Shown: positions 33,609 to 48,008, counted from the stretch's first letter. The stretch: 64,000 bases of DNA from Crossaster papposus (GCA_037893245.1 JBAIAA010000013.1:806001-870000), one strand, 5' to 3'. Translations and numbers: made by a program. The notes: a model not told the origin generated them from the sequence alone.

Positions 33609-36600
33609 ACAAGTTTTTGGTATGACATGAGGTACTCGACTCGGAGTGACAAAGTAGATACTTTCTTGGTCAGTACCCGAGAGTTTGGTTGACCACAACC
33701 TCGGTCTGCTCAGGATAATTATTTCCTTGAAAGTGATTTCATTTTTATTACAAATAGTTACGCAGAGTGGTGCAGTGGGAAGCGAGATGGGCCCATAACC
33801 CAGAGGCCCGAGGACCGAAACCTCGCTCTGCTAAAGAGGTATTTTTGCTTCACTGTTATTCAAATTTAATAATTATTTTAGAATGTTTTTAGAATGTCTG
33901 TTTTTATTTTGTTTGTTGTTTTTCTAAATTTACATGAGGCATGGTGGCGCAGTGGAAGCTTGCTGGGTCTATAACCCAGAGTGCCGAGGATCAAAACCTC
34001 GTTCTGCTGCTAATAAGTTTTTGGTATGACTTGAAGTACTCGACTCAGAGTGACAAAGTAGACCCTTTCTTGGTCAGTAACCGAGAGTTCGGATGATCAC
34101 AACCTCGGTCTGCTCAGGATAATTTTGTATTTGATAGGGATTTCATTTTTATTAAAAATAGTTACGCAGAGTAGTGCAGCGGAAGCGTGATGGGCCCATA
34201 GCCCAGAGGTCCGAAGACCAAAACCTCGCTTTGCTAACTAGGTATTTTTGCTTCACTGCTATTCACATTTAATAAATATTGTAGAATGTTTTTAGAATGT
34301 CTGCTTTCATTTTGTTTGCATTTTCTAAATTTACATGAGGCATAGTGGCGCAGTTGAAGCGTGCTGGGCCCATAACCCAGAGGTCCGAGGATCGAAACCT
34401 CGCTCTGCTAACAAGTTTTTGGTATGACATGAGGTACTCGTCTCGGAGTGACAAAGTAGACACTTTCTTGGTCAGTACCCGAGAGTTTGGTTGACCACAA
34501 CCTCGGTCTGCTCAGGATAATTATTTCCTTGAAAGTGATTTCATTTTCATTACAAATAGTTACGCAGAGTGGTGCAGTGGGAAGCGTGATGGGCCCAGAG
34601 GCCCGAGGACCGAAACCTCGCTCTGCTAAAGAGGTATTTTTGCTTCACTGTTATTCAAATTTAATAATTATTTTAGAATGTTTTTAGAATGTCTGCTTTT
34701 ATTTTGTTGGTTGTTTTTCTAAAGTTACATGAGGCATGGTGGCGCAGTGGAAGCTTGCTGGGCCTATAACCCAGAGTGCCGAGGATCAAAACCTCGTTCT
34801 GCTGCTAATAAGTTTTTGGTATGACTTGAAGTACTCGACTCAGAGTGACAAAGTAGACCCTTTCTTAGTCAGTAACCGAGAGTTCGGATGATCACAACCT
34901 CAGTCTGCTCAGGATAATTTTGTATTTGATAGGGATTTCATTTTCATTAAAAATAGTTACGCAGAGTAGTACAGCGGGAGCGTGATGGGCCCATAGCCCA
35001 GAGGTCCGAGGACCAAAACCTCGCTTTGCTAACTAGGTATTTTTGCTTTACTGCTATTCACATTTAATAAATATTGTAGAATGTTTTTAGAATGTCTGCT
35101 TTCATTTTGTTTGCATTTTCTAAATTTACATGAGGCATAGTGGCGCAGTTGAAGCGTGCTAAGCCCATAACCCAGAGGTCTGAGGATCGAAACCTCGCTA
35201 TGCTAACAAGTTTTTGGTATGACATGAGGTACTCGACTCGGAGTGACAAAGTAGATACTTTCTTGGTCAGTACCCGAGAGTTTGGTTGACCACAACCTCG
35301 GTCTGCTCAGGATAATTATTTCCTTGAAAGTGATTTCATTTTTATTACAAATAGTTACGCAGAGTGGTGCAGTGGGAAGCGTGATGGGCCCATAACCCAG
35401 AGGCCCGAGGACTGAAACCTCGCTCTGCTAAAGAGGTATTTTTGCTTCACTGTTATTCAAATTTAATAATTATTTTAGAATGTTTTTAGAATGTCTGCTT
35501 TTATTTTGTTTGTTGTTTTTCTAAATTTACATGAGGCATGGTGGCGCAGTGGAAGCTTGCTGGGCCTATAACCCAGAGTGCCGAGGATCAAAACCTCGTT
35601 CTGCTGCTAATAAGTTGTTGGTATGACTTGAAGTACTCGACTCAGAGTGACAAAGTAGACCTTTTCTTGGTCAGTAACCGAGAGTTCGGATGATCACAAC
35701 CTCGGTCTGCTCAGGATAATTTTGTATTTGATAGGGATTTCATTTTCATTAAAAATAGTTACGCAGAGTAGTGCAGCGGGAGCGTGATGGGCCCATAGCC
35801 CAGAGGTCCGAGGACCAAAACCTCGCTTTGCTAACTAGGTATTTTTGCTTCACTGCTATTCACATTTAATAAATATTGTAGAATGTTTTTAGAATGTCTG
35901 CTTTCATTTTGTTTGCATTTTCTAAATTTACATGAGGCATAGTGGCGCAGTTGAAGCGTGCTGGGCCCATAACCCAGAGGTCCGAGGATCGAAACCCCGC
36001 TCTGCTAACAAGTTTTTGGTATGACATGAGGTACTCGACTCGGAGTGACAAAGTAGACACTTTCTTGGTCAGTACCCGAGAGTTTGGTTGACCACAACCT
36101 AGGTCTGCTCAAGATAATTATTTCCTTGAAAGTTATTTCATTTTCATTACAAATAGTTACGCAGAGTGGTGCAGTGGGAAGCAAGATGGGCCCATAACCC
36201 AGAGGCCCGAGGACCGAAACCTCGCTCTGCTAAAGAGGTATTTTTGCTTCACTGTTATTCAAATTTAATAATTATTTTAGAATGTTTTTAGAATGTCTGC
36301 TTTTATTTTGTTTGTTGTTTTTCTAAATTTACATGAGGCATGGTGGCGCAGTGGAAGCTTGCTGGGCCTATAACCCAGAGTGCCGAGGATCAAAACCTCG
36401 TTCTGCTGCTAATAAGTTTTTAGTATGACTTGAAGTACTCGACTCAGAGTGACAAAGTAGACCCTTTCTTGGTCAGTAACCGAGAGTTCGGATGATCACA
36501 ACCTCGGTCTGCTCAGGATAATTTTGCATTTGATAGGGATTTCATTTTCATTAAAAATAGTTACGCAGAGTAGTGCAGCAGGAGCGTGATGGGCCCATAG

Positions 36601-39600
36601 CCCAGAGGTCCGAGGACCAAAACCTCGCTTTGCTAACTAGGAATTTTTGCTTCACTGCTATTCACATTTAATAAATATTGTAGAATGTTTTTAGAATGTC
36701 TGCTTTCATTTTGTTTGCATTTTCTAAATTTACATGAGGCATAGTGGCGCAGTTGAAGCGTGCTGGGCCCATAACCCAGAGGTCTGAGGATCGAAACCTC
36801 GCCATGCTAACAAGTTTTTGGTATGACATGAGATAATCGACTCGGAGTGACAAAGTAGATACTTTCTTGGTCAGTACCCGAGAGTTTGGTTGACCACAAC
36901 CTCGGTCTGCTCAGGATAATTATTTCCTTGAAAGTGATTTCATTTTCATTACAAATAGTTACGCAGAGTGCTGCAGTGGGAAGCGTGATGGGCCCATAAC
37001 CCAGAGGCCCGAGGACTGAAACCTCGCTCTGCTAAAGAGGTATTTTTGCTTCACTGTTATTCAAATTTAATAATTATTTTAGAATGTTTTTAGAATGTCT
37101 GCTTTTATTTTGTTTGTTGTTTTTCTAAATTTACATGAGGCATGGTGGCGCAGTGGAAGCTTGCTGGGCCTATAACCTAGAGTGCCGAGGATCAAAACCT
37201 CGTTCTGCTGCTAATAAGTTTTTGGTATGACTTGAAGTACTCGACTCAGAGTGACAAAGTAGACCCTTTCTTGGTCAGTAACCGAGAGTTCGGATGATCA
37301 CAACCTCGGTCTGCTCAGGATAATTTTGTATTTGATAGGGATTTCATTTTCATTAAAAATAGTTACGCAGAGTAGTGCAGCGGGAGCGTGATGGGCCCAT
37401 AGCCCAGAGGTCCGAGGACCAAAACCTCGCTTTGCTAACTAGGTATTTTTGCTTCACTGCTATTCACATTTAATAAATATTGTAGAATGTTTTTAGAATG
37501 TCTGCTTTCATTTTGTTTGCATTTTCTAAATTTACATGAGGCATAGTGGCGCAGTTGAAGCGTGCTGGGCCCATAACCCAGAGGTCCGAGGATCGAAACC
37601 CCGCTCTGCTAACAAGTTTTTGGTATGACATGAGGTACTCGACTCGGAGTGACAAAGTAGACACTTTCTTGGTCAGTACCCGAGAGTTTGGTTGACCACA
37701 ACTTAGGTCTGCTCAGGATAATTATTTCCTTGAAAGTGATTTCATTTTCATTACAAATGTTACGCAGAGTGGTGCAGTGGGAAGCGAGATGGGCCCATAA
37801 CCCAGAGGCCCGAGGACCGAAACCTCGCTCTGCTAAAGAGGTATTTTTGCTTCACTGTTATTCAAATTTAATAATTATTTTAGAATGTTTTTAGAATGTC
37901 TGCTTTTATTTTGTTTGTTGTTTTTCTAAATTTACATGAGGCATGGTGGCGCAGTGGAAGCTTGCTGGGCCTATAACCCAGAGTGCCGAGGATCAAAACC
38001 TCGTTCTGCTGCTAAAAAGTTTTTGGTTTGACTTGAAGTACTCGACTCAGAGTGACAAAGTAGACCCTTTCTTGGTCAGTAACCGAGAGTTCGGATGATC
38101 ACAACCTCGGTCTGCTCAGGATAATTTTGTATTTGATAGGGATTTCATTTTCATTAAAAATAGTTACGCAGAGTAGAGCAGCGGGAGCGTGATGGGCCCA
38201 TAGCCCAGAGGTCCGAGGACCAAAACCTCCCTTTGCTAACTAGGTATTTTTGCTTCACTGCTATTCACATTTAATAAATATTGTAGAATGTTTTTAGAAT
38301 GTCTGCTTTCATTTTGTTTGCATTTTCTAAATTTACATGAGGCATAGTGGCGCAGTTGAAGCGTGCTGGGCCCATAACCCAGAGGTCCGAGGATCGAAAC
38401 CTCGCTCTGCTAACAAGTTTTTGGTATGACATGAGGTACTCGACTCGGAGTGACAAAGTAGACACTTTCTTGGTCAGTACCCGAGAGTTTGGTTGACCAC
38501 AACCTCGGTCTGCTCAGGATAATTATTTCCTTGAAAGTGATTTCATTTTCATTACAAATAGTTACGCAGAGTGGTGCAGTGGGAAGCGTGATGGGCCCAT
38601 AACCCAGAGGCCCGAGGACCGAAACCTCGCTCTGCTAAAGAGGTATTTTTGCTTCACTGTTATTCAAATTTAATAATTATTTTAGAATGTTTTTAGAATG
38701 TCTGCTTTTATTTTGTTTGTTGTTTTTCTAAATTTACATGAGGCATGGTGGCGCAGTGGAAGCTTGCTGGGCCTATAACCCAGAGTGCCGAGGATCAAAA
38801 CCTCGTTCTGCTGCTAATAAGTTTTTAGTATGACTTGAAGTACTCGACTCAGAGTGACAAAGTAGACCCTTTCTTGGTCAGTAACCGAGAGTTCGGATGA
38901 TCACAACCTCGGTCTGCTCAGGATAATTTTGCATTTGATAGGGATTTCATTTTCATTAAAAATAGTTACGCAGAGTAGTGCAGCAGGAGCGTGATGGGCC
39001 CATAGCCCAGAGGTCCGAGGACCAAAACCTCGCTTTGCTAACTAGGTATTTTTGCTTCACTGCTATTCACATTTAATAAATATTGTAGAATGTTTTTAGA
39101 ATGTCTGCTTTCATTTTGTTTGCATTTTCTAAATTTACATGAGGCATAGTGGCGCAGTTGAAGCGTGCTGGGCCCATAACCCAGAGGTCCGAGGATCGAA
39201 ACCTCGCTCTGCTAACAAGTTTTTGGTATGACATGAGGTACTCGACTCGGAGTGACAAAGTAGACACTTTCTTGGTCAGTACCCGTGAGTTTGGTTGACC
39301 ACAACTTAGGTCTGCTCAGGATAATTATTTCCTTGAAAGTGATTTCATTTTCATTACAAATGTTACGCAGAGTGGTGCAGTGGGAAGCGAGATGGGCCCA
39401 TAACCCAGAGGCCCGAGGACCGAAACCTCGCTCTGCTAAAGAGGTATTTTTGCTTCACTGTTATTCAAATTTAATAATTATTTTAGAATGTTTTTAGAAT
39501 GTCTGCTTTTATTTTGTTTGTTGTTTTTCTAAATTTACATGAGGCATGGTGGCGCAGTGGAAGCTTGCTGGGCCTATAACCCAGAGTGCCGAGGATCAAA

Positions 39601-42600
39601 ACCTCGTTCTGCTGCTAAAAAGTTTTTGGTTTGACTTGAAGTACTCGACTCAGAGTGACAAAGTAGACCCTTTCTTGGTCAGTAACCGAGAGTTCGGATG
39701 ATCACAACCTCGGTCTGCTCAGGATAATTTTGTATTTGATAGGGATTTCATTTTCATTAAAAATAGTTACGCAGAGTAGAGCAGCGGGAGCGTGATGGGC
39801 CCATAGCCCAGAGGTCCGAGGACCAAAACCTCCCTTTGCTAACTAGGTATTTTTGCTTCACTGCTATTCACATTTAATAAATATTGTAGAATGTTTTTAG
39901 AATGTCTGCTTTCATTTTGTTTGCATTTTCTAAATTTACATGAGGCATAGTGGCGCAGTTGAAGCGTGCTGGGCCCATAACCCAGAGGTCCGAGGATCGA
40001 AACCTCGCTCTGCTAACAAGTTTTTGGTATGACATGAGGTACTCGACTCGGAGTGACAAAGTAGACACTTTCTTGGTCAGTACCCGAGAGTTTGGTTGAC
40101 CACAACCTCGGTCTGCTCAGGATAATTATTTCCTTGAAAGTGATTTCATTTTCATTACAAATAGTTACGCAGAGTGGTGCAGTGGGAAGCGTGATGGGCC
40201 CATAACCCAGAGGCCCGAGGACCGAAACCTCGCTCTGCTAAAGAGGTATTTTTGCTTCACTGTTATTCAAATTTAATAATTATTTTAGAATGTTTTTAGA
40301 ATGTCTGCTTTTATTTTGTTTGTTGTTTTTCTAAATTTACATGAGGCATGGTGGCGCAGTGGAAGCTTGCTGGGCCTATAACCCAGAGTGCCGAGGATCA
40401 AAACCTCGTTCTGCTGCTAATAAGTTTTTAGTATGACTTGAAGTACTCGACTCAGAGTGACAAAGTAGACCCTTTCTTGGTCAGTAACCGAGAGTTCGGA
40501 TGATCACAACCTCGGTCTGCTCAGGATAATTTTGCATTTGATAGGGATTTCATTTTCATTAAAAATAGTTACGCAGAGTAGTGCAGCAGGAGCGTGATGG
40601 GCCCATAGCCCAGAGGTCCGAGGACCAAAACCTCGCTTTGCTAACTAGGTATTTTTGCTTCACTGCTATTCACATTTAATAAATATTGTAGAATGTTTTT
40701 AGAATGTCTGCTTTCATTTTGTTTGCATTTTCTAAATTTACATGAGGCATAGTGGCGCAGTTGAAGCGTGCTGGGCCCATAACCCAGAGGTCCGAGGATC
40801 GAAACCTCGCTCTGCTAACAAGTTTTTGGTATGACATGAGGTACTCGACTCGGAGTGACAAAGTAGACACTTTCTTGGTCAGTACCCGTGAGTTTGGTTG
40901 ACCACAACCTCGGTCTGCTCAGGATAATTATTTCCTTGAAAGTGATTTCATTTTCATTACAAATAGTTACGCAGAGTGGTGCAGTGGGAAGCGTGATGGG
41001 CCCATAACCCAGAGGCCCGAGGACCGAAACCTCGCTCTGCTAAAGAGGTATTTTTGCTTCACTGTTATTCAAATTTAATAATTATTTTAGAATGTTTTTA
41101 GAATGTCTGCTTTTATTTTGTTTGTTGTTTTTCTAAATTTACATGAGGCATGGTGGCGCAGTGGAAGCTTGCTGGGCCTATAACCCAGAGTGCCGAGGAT
41201 CAAAACCTCGTTCTGCTGCTAATAAGTTTTTAGTATGACTTGAAGTACTCGACTCAGAGTGACAAAGTAGACCCTTTCTTGGTCAGTAACCGAGAGTTCG
41301 GATGATCACAACCTCGGTCTGCTCAGGATAATTTTGCATTTGATAGGGATTTCATTTTCATTAAAAATAGTTACGCAGAGTAGTGCAGCAGGAGCGTGAT
41401 GGGCCCATAGCCCAGAGGTCCGAGGACCAAAACCTCGCTTTGCTAACTAGGTATTTTTGCTTCACTGCTATTCACATTTAATAAATATTGTAGAATGTTT
41501 TTAGAATGTCTGCTTTCATTTTGTTTGCATTTTCTAAATTTACATGAGGCATAGTGGCGCAGTTGAAGCGTGCTGGGCCCATAACCCAGAGGTCCGAAGA
41601 TCGAAACCTCGCTCTGCTAACAAGTTTTTGGTATGACATGAGGTACTCGACTCGGAGTGACAAAGTAGACACTTTCTTGGTCAGTACCCGTGAGTTTGGT
41701 TGACCACAACCTCGGTCTGCTCAGGATAATTATTTCCTTGAAAGTGATTTCATTTTCATTACAAATAGTTACGCAGAGTGGTGCAGTGGGAAGCGTGATG
41801 GGCCCATAACCCAGAGGCCCGAGGACCGAAACCTCGCTCTGCTAAAGAGGTATTTTTGCTTCACTGTTATTCAAATTTAATAATTATTTTAGAATGTTTT
41901 TAGAATGTCTGCTTTTATTTTGTTTGTTGTTTTTCTAAATTTACATGAGGCATGGTGGCGCAGTGGAAGCTTGCTGGGCCTATAACCCAGAGTGACGAGG
42001 ATCAAAACCTCGTTCTGCTGCTAATAAGTTTTTGGTATGACTTGAAGTACTCGACTCAGAGTGACAAAGTAGACCCTTTCTTGGTCAGTTACCGAGAGTT
42101 CGGATGATCACAACCTCGGTCTGCTCAGGATAATTTTGTATTTGATAGGGATTTCATTTTCATTAAAAATAGTTACGCAGAGTAGTGCAGCGGGAGCGTG
42201 ATGGGCCCATAGCCCAGAGGTCCGAGGACCAAAACCTCGCTTTGCTAACTAGGTATTTTTGCTTCACTGCTATTCACATTTAATAAATATTGTAGAATGT
42301 TTTTAGAATGTCTGCTTTCATTTTGTTTGCATTTTCTAAATTTACATGAGGCATAGTGGCGCAGTTGAAGCGTGCTGGGCCCATAACCCAGAGGTCCGAG
42401 GATCGAAACCTCGATCTGCCAACAAGTTTTTGGTATGACATGAGGTACTCGACTCGGAGTGACAAAGTAGACACTTTCTTGGTCAGTACCCGAGAGTTTG
42501 GTTGACCACAACCTCGGTCTGCTCAGGATAATTATTTCCTTGAAAGTAATTTCATTTTCATTACAAATAGTTACGCAGAGTGGTGCAGTGGGAAGCGTGA

Positions 42601-42748
42601 TGGGCCCATAACCCAGAGGCCCGAGGACCGAAACCTCGCTCTGCTAAAGAGGTATTTTTGCTTCACTGCTATTCACATTTAATAAATATTGTAGAATGTT
42701 TTTAGAATGTCTGCTTTCATTTTGTTTGCATTTTCTAAATTTACATGA

Positions 42749-42820
42749 GGCAGAGTGGCGCAGTTGAAGCGTGCTGGGCCCATAACCCAGAGGTCCGAGG
42801 ATCGAAACCTCGCTCTGCTA
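42749..42820 (+). tRNA. Best-paired module A variant, copy 1
   Basis: The acceptor here is GGCAGAG, which pairs with CTCTGCT along all seven positions (first pair G:T). Anticodon CAT, anticodon stem, T stem and the initiator T loop ATCGAAA are intact. The remaining difference from a typical animal initiator is T for G18 in the D loop and G for A at position 1. It lies 399 bp after another A module because the C-F-D half is skipped. This is the strongest candidate in the window for a functional initiator tRNA gene. Confidence 0.72.
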
Positions 42821-44744
42821 ACAAGTTTTTGGTATGACATGAGGTACTGGACTCGGAGTGACAACGTAGACACTTTCTTGGTCAGTACCCGAGAGTTTGG
42901 TTGACCACAACCTCGGTCTGCTCAGGATAATTATTTCCTTGAAAGTGATTTCATTTTCATTACAAATAGTTACGCAGAGTGGTGCAGTGGGAAGCGTGAT
43001 GAGCCCAGAGGCCCGAGGACCGAAACCTCGCTCTGCTAAAGAGGTATTTTTGCTTCACTGTTATTCAAATTTAATAATTATTTTAGAATGTTTTTAGAAT
43101 GTCTGCTTTTATTTTGTTTGTTGTTTTTCTAAATTTACATGAGGCATGGTGGCGCAGTGGAAGCTTGCTGGGCCTATAACCCAGAGTGCCGAGGATCAAA
43201 ACCTCGTTCTGCTGCTAATAAGTTTTTGGTATGACTTGAAGTACTCGACTCAGAGTGACAAAGTAGACCCTTTCTTGGTCAGTAACCGAGAGTTCGGATG
43301 ATCACAACCTCGGTCTGCTCAGGATAATTTTGTATTTGATAGGGATTTCATTTTCATTAAAAATAGTTACGCAGAGTAGTGCAGCGGGAGCGTGATGGGC
43401 CCATAGCCCAGAGGTCCGAGTACCAAAACCTCGCTTTGCTAACTAGGTATTTTTGCTTCACTGCTATTCACATTTAATAAATATTGTAGAATGTTTTTAG
43501 AATGTCTGCTTTCATTTTGTTTGCATTTTCTAAATTTACATGAGGCATAGTGGCGCAGTTGAAGCGTGCTGGGCCCATAACCCAGAGGTCCGAGGATCGA
43601 AACCCCGCTCTGCTAACAAGTTTTTGGTATGACATGAGGTACTCGACTCGGAGTGACAAAGTAGACACTTTCTTGGTCAGTACCCGAGAGTTTGGTTGAC
43701 CACAACCTCGGTCTGCTCAGGATAATTATTTCCTTGAAAGTGATTTCATTTTCATTACAAATAGTTACGCAGAGTGGTGCAGTGGGAAGCGAGATGGGCC
43801 CATAACCCAGAGGCCCGAGGACCGAAACCTCGCTCTGCTAAAGAGGTATTTTTGCTTCACTGTTATTCAAATTGAATAATTATTTTAGAATGTTTTTAGA
43901 ATGTCTGTTTTTATTTTGTTTGTTGTTTTTCTAAATTTACATGAGGCATGGTGGCGCAGTGGAAGCTTGCTGGGTCTATAACCCAGAGTGCCGAGGATCA
44001 AAACCTCGTTCTGCTGCTAATAAGTTTTTGGTATGACTTGAAGTACTCGACTCAGAGTGACAAAGTAGACCCTTTCTTAGTCAGTAATCGAGAGTTCGGA
44101 TGATCACAACCTCAGTCTGCTCAGGATAATTTTGTATTTGATAGGGATTTCATTTTCATTAAAAATAGTTACGCAGAGTAGTACAGCGGGAGCGTGATGG
44201 GCCCATAGCCCAGAGGTCCGAGGACCAAAACCTCGCTTTGCTAACTAGGTATTTTTGCTTCACTGCTATTCACATTTAATAAATATTGTAGAATGTTTTT
44301 AGAATGTCTGCTTTCATTTTGTTTGCATTTTCTAAATTTACATGAGGCATAGTGGCGCAGTTGAAGCGTGCTGGGCCCATAACCCAGAGGTCCGAGGATC
44401 GAAACCTCGATCTGCCAACAAGTTTTTGGTATGACATGAGGTACTCGACTCGGAGTGACAAAGTAGACACTTTCTTGGTCAGTACCCGAGAGTTTGGTTG
44501 ACCACAACCTCGGTCTGCTCAGGATAATTATTTCCTTGAAAGTAATTTCATTTTCATTACAAATAGTTACGCAGAGTGGTGCAGTGGGAAGCGTGATGGG
44601 CCCATAACCCAGAGGCCCGAGGACCGAAACCTCGCTCTGCTAAAGAGGTATTTTTGCTTCACTGCTATTCACATTTAATAAATATTGTAGAATGTTTTTA
44701 GAATGTCTGCTTTCATTTTGTTTGCATTTTCTAAATTTACATGA

Positions 44745-44816
44745 GGCAGAGTGGCGCAGTTGAAGCGTGCTGGGCCCATAACCCAGAGGTCCGAGGATCG
44801 AAACCTCGCTCTGCTA
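44745..44816 (+). tRNA. Best-paired module A variant, copy 2
   Basis: Same sequence as the copy at 42749 and exactly 1996 bp downstream of it, including the following E module with TACTGGACTC and GACAACGTAG. It arose by duplication of the larger block, not independently. Confidence 0.72.
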
Positions 44817-45940
44817 ACAAGTTTTTGGTATGACATGAGGTACTGGACTCGGAGTGACAACGTAGACACTTTCTTGGTCAGTACCCGAGAGTTTGGTTGA
44901 CCACAACCTCGGTCTGCTCAGGATAATTATTTCCTTGAAAGTGATTTCATTTTCATTACAAATAGTTACGCAGAGTGGTGCAGTGGGAAGCGTGATGGGC
45001 CCAGAGGCCCGAGGACCGAAACCTCGCTCTGCTAAAGAGGTATTTTTGCTTCACTGTTATTCAAATTTAATAATTATTTTAGAATGTTTTTAGAATGTCT
45101 GCTTTTATTTTGTTGGTTGTTTTTCTAAATTTACATGAGGCATGGTGGCGCAGTGGAAGCTTGCTGGGCCTATAACCCAGAGTGCCGAGGATCAAAACCT
45201 CGTTCTGCTGCTAATAAGTTTTTGGTATGACTTGAAGTACTCGACTCAGAGTGACAAAGTAGACCCTTTCTTGGTCAGTAACCGAGAGTTCGGATGATCA
45301 CAACCTCGGTCTGCTCAGGATAATTTTGTATTTGATAGGGATTTCATTTTCATTAAAAATAGTTACGCAGAGTAGTGCAGCGGGAGCGTGATGGGCCCAT
45401 AGCCCAGAGGTCCGAGTACCAAAACCTCGCTTTGCTAACTAGGTATTTTTGCTTCACTGCTATTCACATTTAATAAATATTGTAGAATGTTTTTAGAATG
45501 TCTGCTTTCATTTTGTTTGCATTTTCTAAATTTACATGAGGCATAGTGGCGCAGTTGAAGCGTGCTGGGCCCATAACCCAGAGGTCCGAGGATCGAAACC
45601 CCGCTCTGCTAACAAGTTTTTGGTATGACATGAGGTACTCGACTCGGAGTGACAAAGTAGACACTTTCTTGGTCAGTACCCGAGAGTTTGGTTGACCACA
45701 ACCTCGGTCTGCTCAGGATAATTATTTCCTTGAAAGTGATTTCATTTTCATTACAAATAGTTACGCAGAGTGGTGCAGTGGGAAGCGAGATGGGCCCATA
45801 ACCCAGAGGCCCGAGGACCGAAACCTCGCTCTGCTAAAGAGGTATTTTTGCTTCACTGTTATTCAAATTGAATAATTATTTTAGAATGTTTTTAGAATGT
45901 CTGTTTTTATTTTGTTTGTTGTTTTTCTAAATTTACATGA

Positions 45941-46012
45941 GGCATGGTGGCGCAGTGGAAGCTTGCTGGGTCTATAACCCAGAGTGCCGAGGATCGAAAC
46001 CTCGCTCTGCTA
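45941..46012 (+). pseudogene. Recombinant C/A tRNA-like module
   Basis: It starts as module C (GGCATGGTGG, GAAGCTTGC, TCTATAACCC, AGAGTGCC) and ends as module A (GAAACCTCGCTCTGCTAACAAG). The switch lies within GCCGAGGATC in the T arm. The E module that follows carries the TACTGGACTC and GACAACG markers of the best-paired A variant. The fusion shortens the local array by half a unit. Confidence 0.85.
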
Positions 46013-47936
46013 ACAAGTTTTTGGTATGACATGAGGTACTGGACTCGGAGTGACAACGTAGACACTTTCTTGGTCAGTACCCGAGAGTTTGGTTGACCAC
46101 AACCTCGGTCTGCTCAGGATAATTATTTCCTTGAAAGTGATTTCATTTTCATTACAAATAGTTACGCAGAGTGGTGCAGTGGGAAGCGTGATGGGCCCAG
46201 AGGCCCGAGGACCGAAACCTCGCTCTGCTAAAGAGGTATTTTTGCTTCACTGTTATTCAAATTTAATAATTATTTTAGAATGTTTTTAGAATGTCTGCTT
46301 TTATTTTGTTTGTTGTTTTTCTAAATTTACATGAGGCATGGTGGCGCAGTGGAAGCTTGCTGGGCCTATAACCCAGAGTGCCGAGGATCAAAACCTCGTT
46401 CTGCTGCTAATAAGTTTTTGGTATGACTTGAAGTACTCGACTCAGAGTGACAAAGTAGACCCTTTCTTGGTCAGTAACCGAGAGTTCGGATGATCACAAC
46501 CTCGGTCTGCTCAGGATAATTTTGTATTTGATAGGGATTTCATTTTCATTAAAAATAGTTACGCAGAGTAGTGCAGCGGGAGCGTGATGGGCCCATAGCC
46601 CAGAGGTCCGAGTACCAAAACCTCGCTTTGCTAACTAGGTATTTTTGCTTCACTGCTATTCACATTTAATAAATATTGTAGAATGTTTTTAGAATGTCTG
46701 CTTTCATTTTGTTTGCATTTTCTAAATTTACATGAGGCATAGTGGCGCAGTTGAAGCGTGCTGGGCCCATAACCCAGAGGTCCGAGGATCGAAACCCCGC
46801 TCTGCTAACAAGTTTTTGGTATGACATGAGGTACTCGACTCGGAGTGACAAAGTAGACACTTTCTTGGTCAGTACCCGAGAGTTTGGTTGACCACAACCT
46901 CGGTCTGCTCAGGATAATTATTTCCTTGAAAGTGATTTCATTTTCATTACAAATAGTTACGCAGAGTGGTGCAGTGGGAAGCGAGATGGGCCCATAACCC
47001 AGAGGCCCGAGGACCGAAACCTCGCTCTGCTAAAGAGGTATTTTTGCTTCACTGTTATTCAAATTGAATAATTATTTTAGAATGTTTTTAGAATGTCTGT
47101 TTTTATTTTGTTTGTTGTTTTTCTAAATTTACATGAGGCATGGTGGCGCAGTGGAAGCTTGCTGGGTCTATAACCCAGAGTGCCGAGGATCAAAACCTCG
47201 TTCTGCTGCTAATAAGTTTTTGGTATGACTTGAAGTACTCGACTCAGAGTGACAAAGTAGACCCTTTCTTAGTCAGTAATCGAGAGTTCGGATGATCACA
47301 ACCTCAGTCTGCTCAGGATAATTTTGTATTTGATAGGGATTTCATTTTCATTAAAAATAGTTACGCAGAGTAGTACAGCGGGAGCGTGATGGGCCCATAG
47401 CCCAGAGGTCCGAGGACCAAAACCTCGCTTTGCTAACTAGGTATTTTTGCTTCACTGCTATTCACATTTAATAAATATTGTAGAATGTTTTTAGAATGTC
47501 TGCTTTCATTTTGTTTGCATTTTCTAAATTTACATGAGGCATAGTGGCGCAGTTGAAGCGTGCTGGGCCCATAACCCAGAGGTCCGAGGATCGAAACCTC
47601 GATCTGCCAACAAGTTTTTGGTATGACATGAGGTACTCGACTCGGAGTGACAAAGTAGACACTTTCTTGGTCAGTACCCGAGAGTTTGGTTGACCACAAC
47701 CTCGGTCTGCTCAGGATAATTATTTCCTTGAAAGTAATTTCATTTTCATTACAAATAGTTACGCAGAGTGGTGCAGTGGGAAGCGTGATGGGCCCATAAC
47801 CCAGAGGCCCGAGGACCGAAACCTCGCTCTGCTAAAGAGGTATTTTTGCTTCACTGCTATTCACATTTAATAAATATTGTAGAATGTTTTTAGAATGTCT
47901 GCTTTCATTTTGTTTGCATTTTCTAAATTTACATGA

Positions 47937-48008
47937 GGCAGAGTGGCGCAGTTGAAGCGTGCTGGGCCCATAACCCAGAGGTCCGAGGATCGAAACCTCG
48001 CTCTGCTA
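47937..48008 (+). tRNA. Best-paired module A variant, copy 3
   Basis: Third copy of the GGCAGAG variant, 3192 bp after the second. The flanking modules carry the same marker variants as the other two copies. Five T follow 6 nt after the end. Confidence 0.72.

Larger units (their letters stand above)
31075..42279 (+). repeat. Array segment 5, paired units repeating every 1597-1604 bp
   Basis: A modules begin at 31145, 31940, 32742, 33537, 34339, 35134, 35936, 36738, 37540, 38341, 39143, 39944, 40746 and 41548. Steps alternate between 795 and 802 bp in the first part because every second B module lost 7 bp. Blocks around 32742 and 34339 match at rare variants (GTCCGAAGACC, TTGGTTGTT, CTAAAGTTAC) 1597 bp apart. 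Blocks around 38341 and 39944 share GTAGAGCAGC, CTCCCTTTGC and ACAAATGTTACG 1603 bp apart. These are dimers of the 802-bp unit copied as one. Confidence 0.9.

Noticed and set aside
42245-47699. Three identical 88-codon minus-strand frames
   Set aside because: They arise from the CGATCTGCC change in module A removing a stop and were copied with the larger repeat. No protein features are seen.
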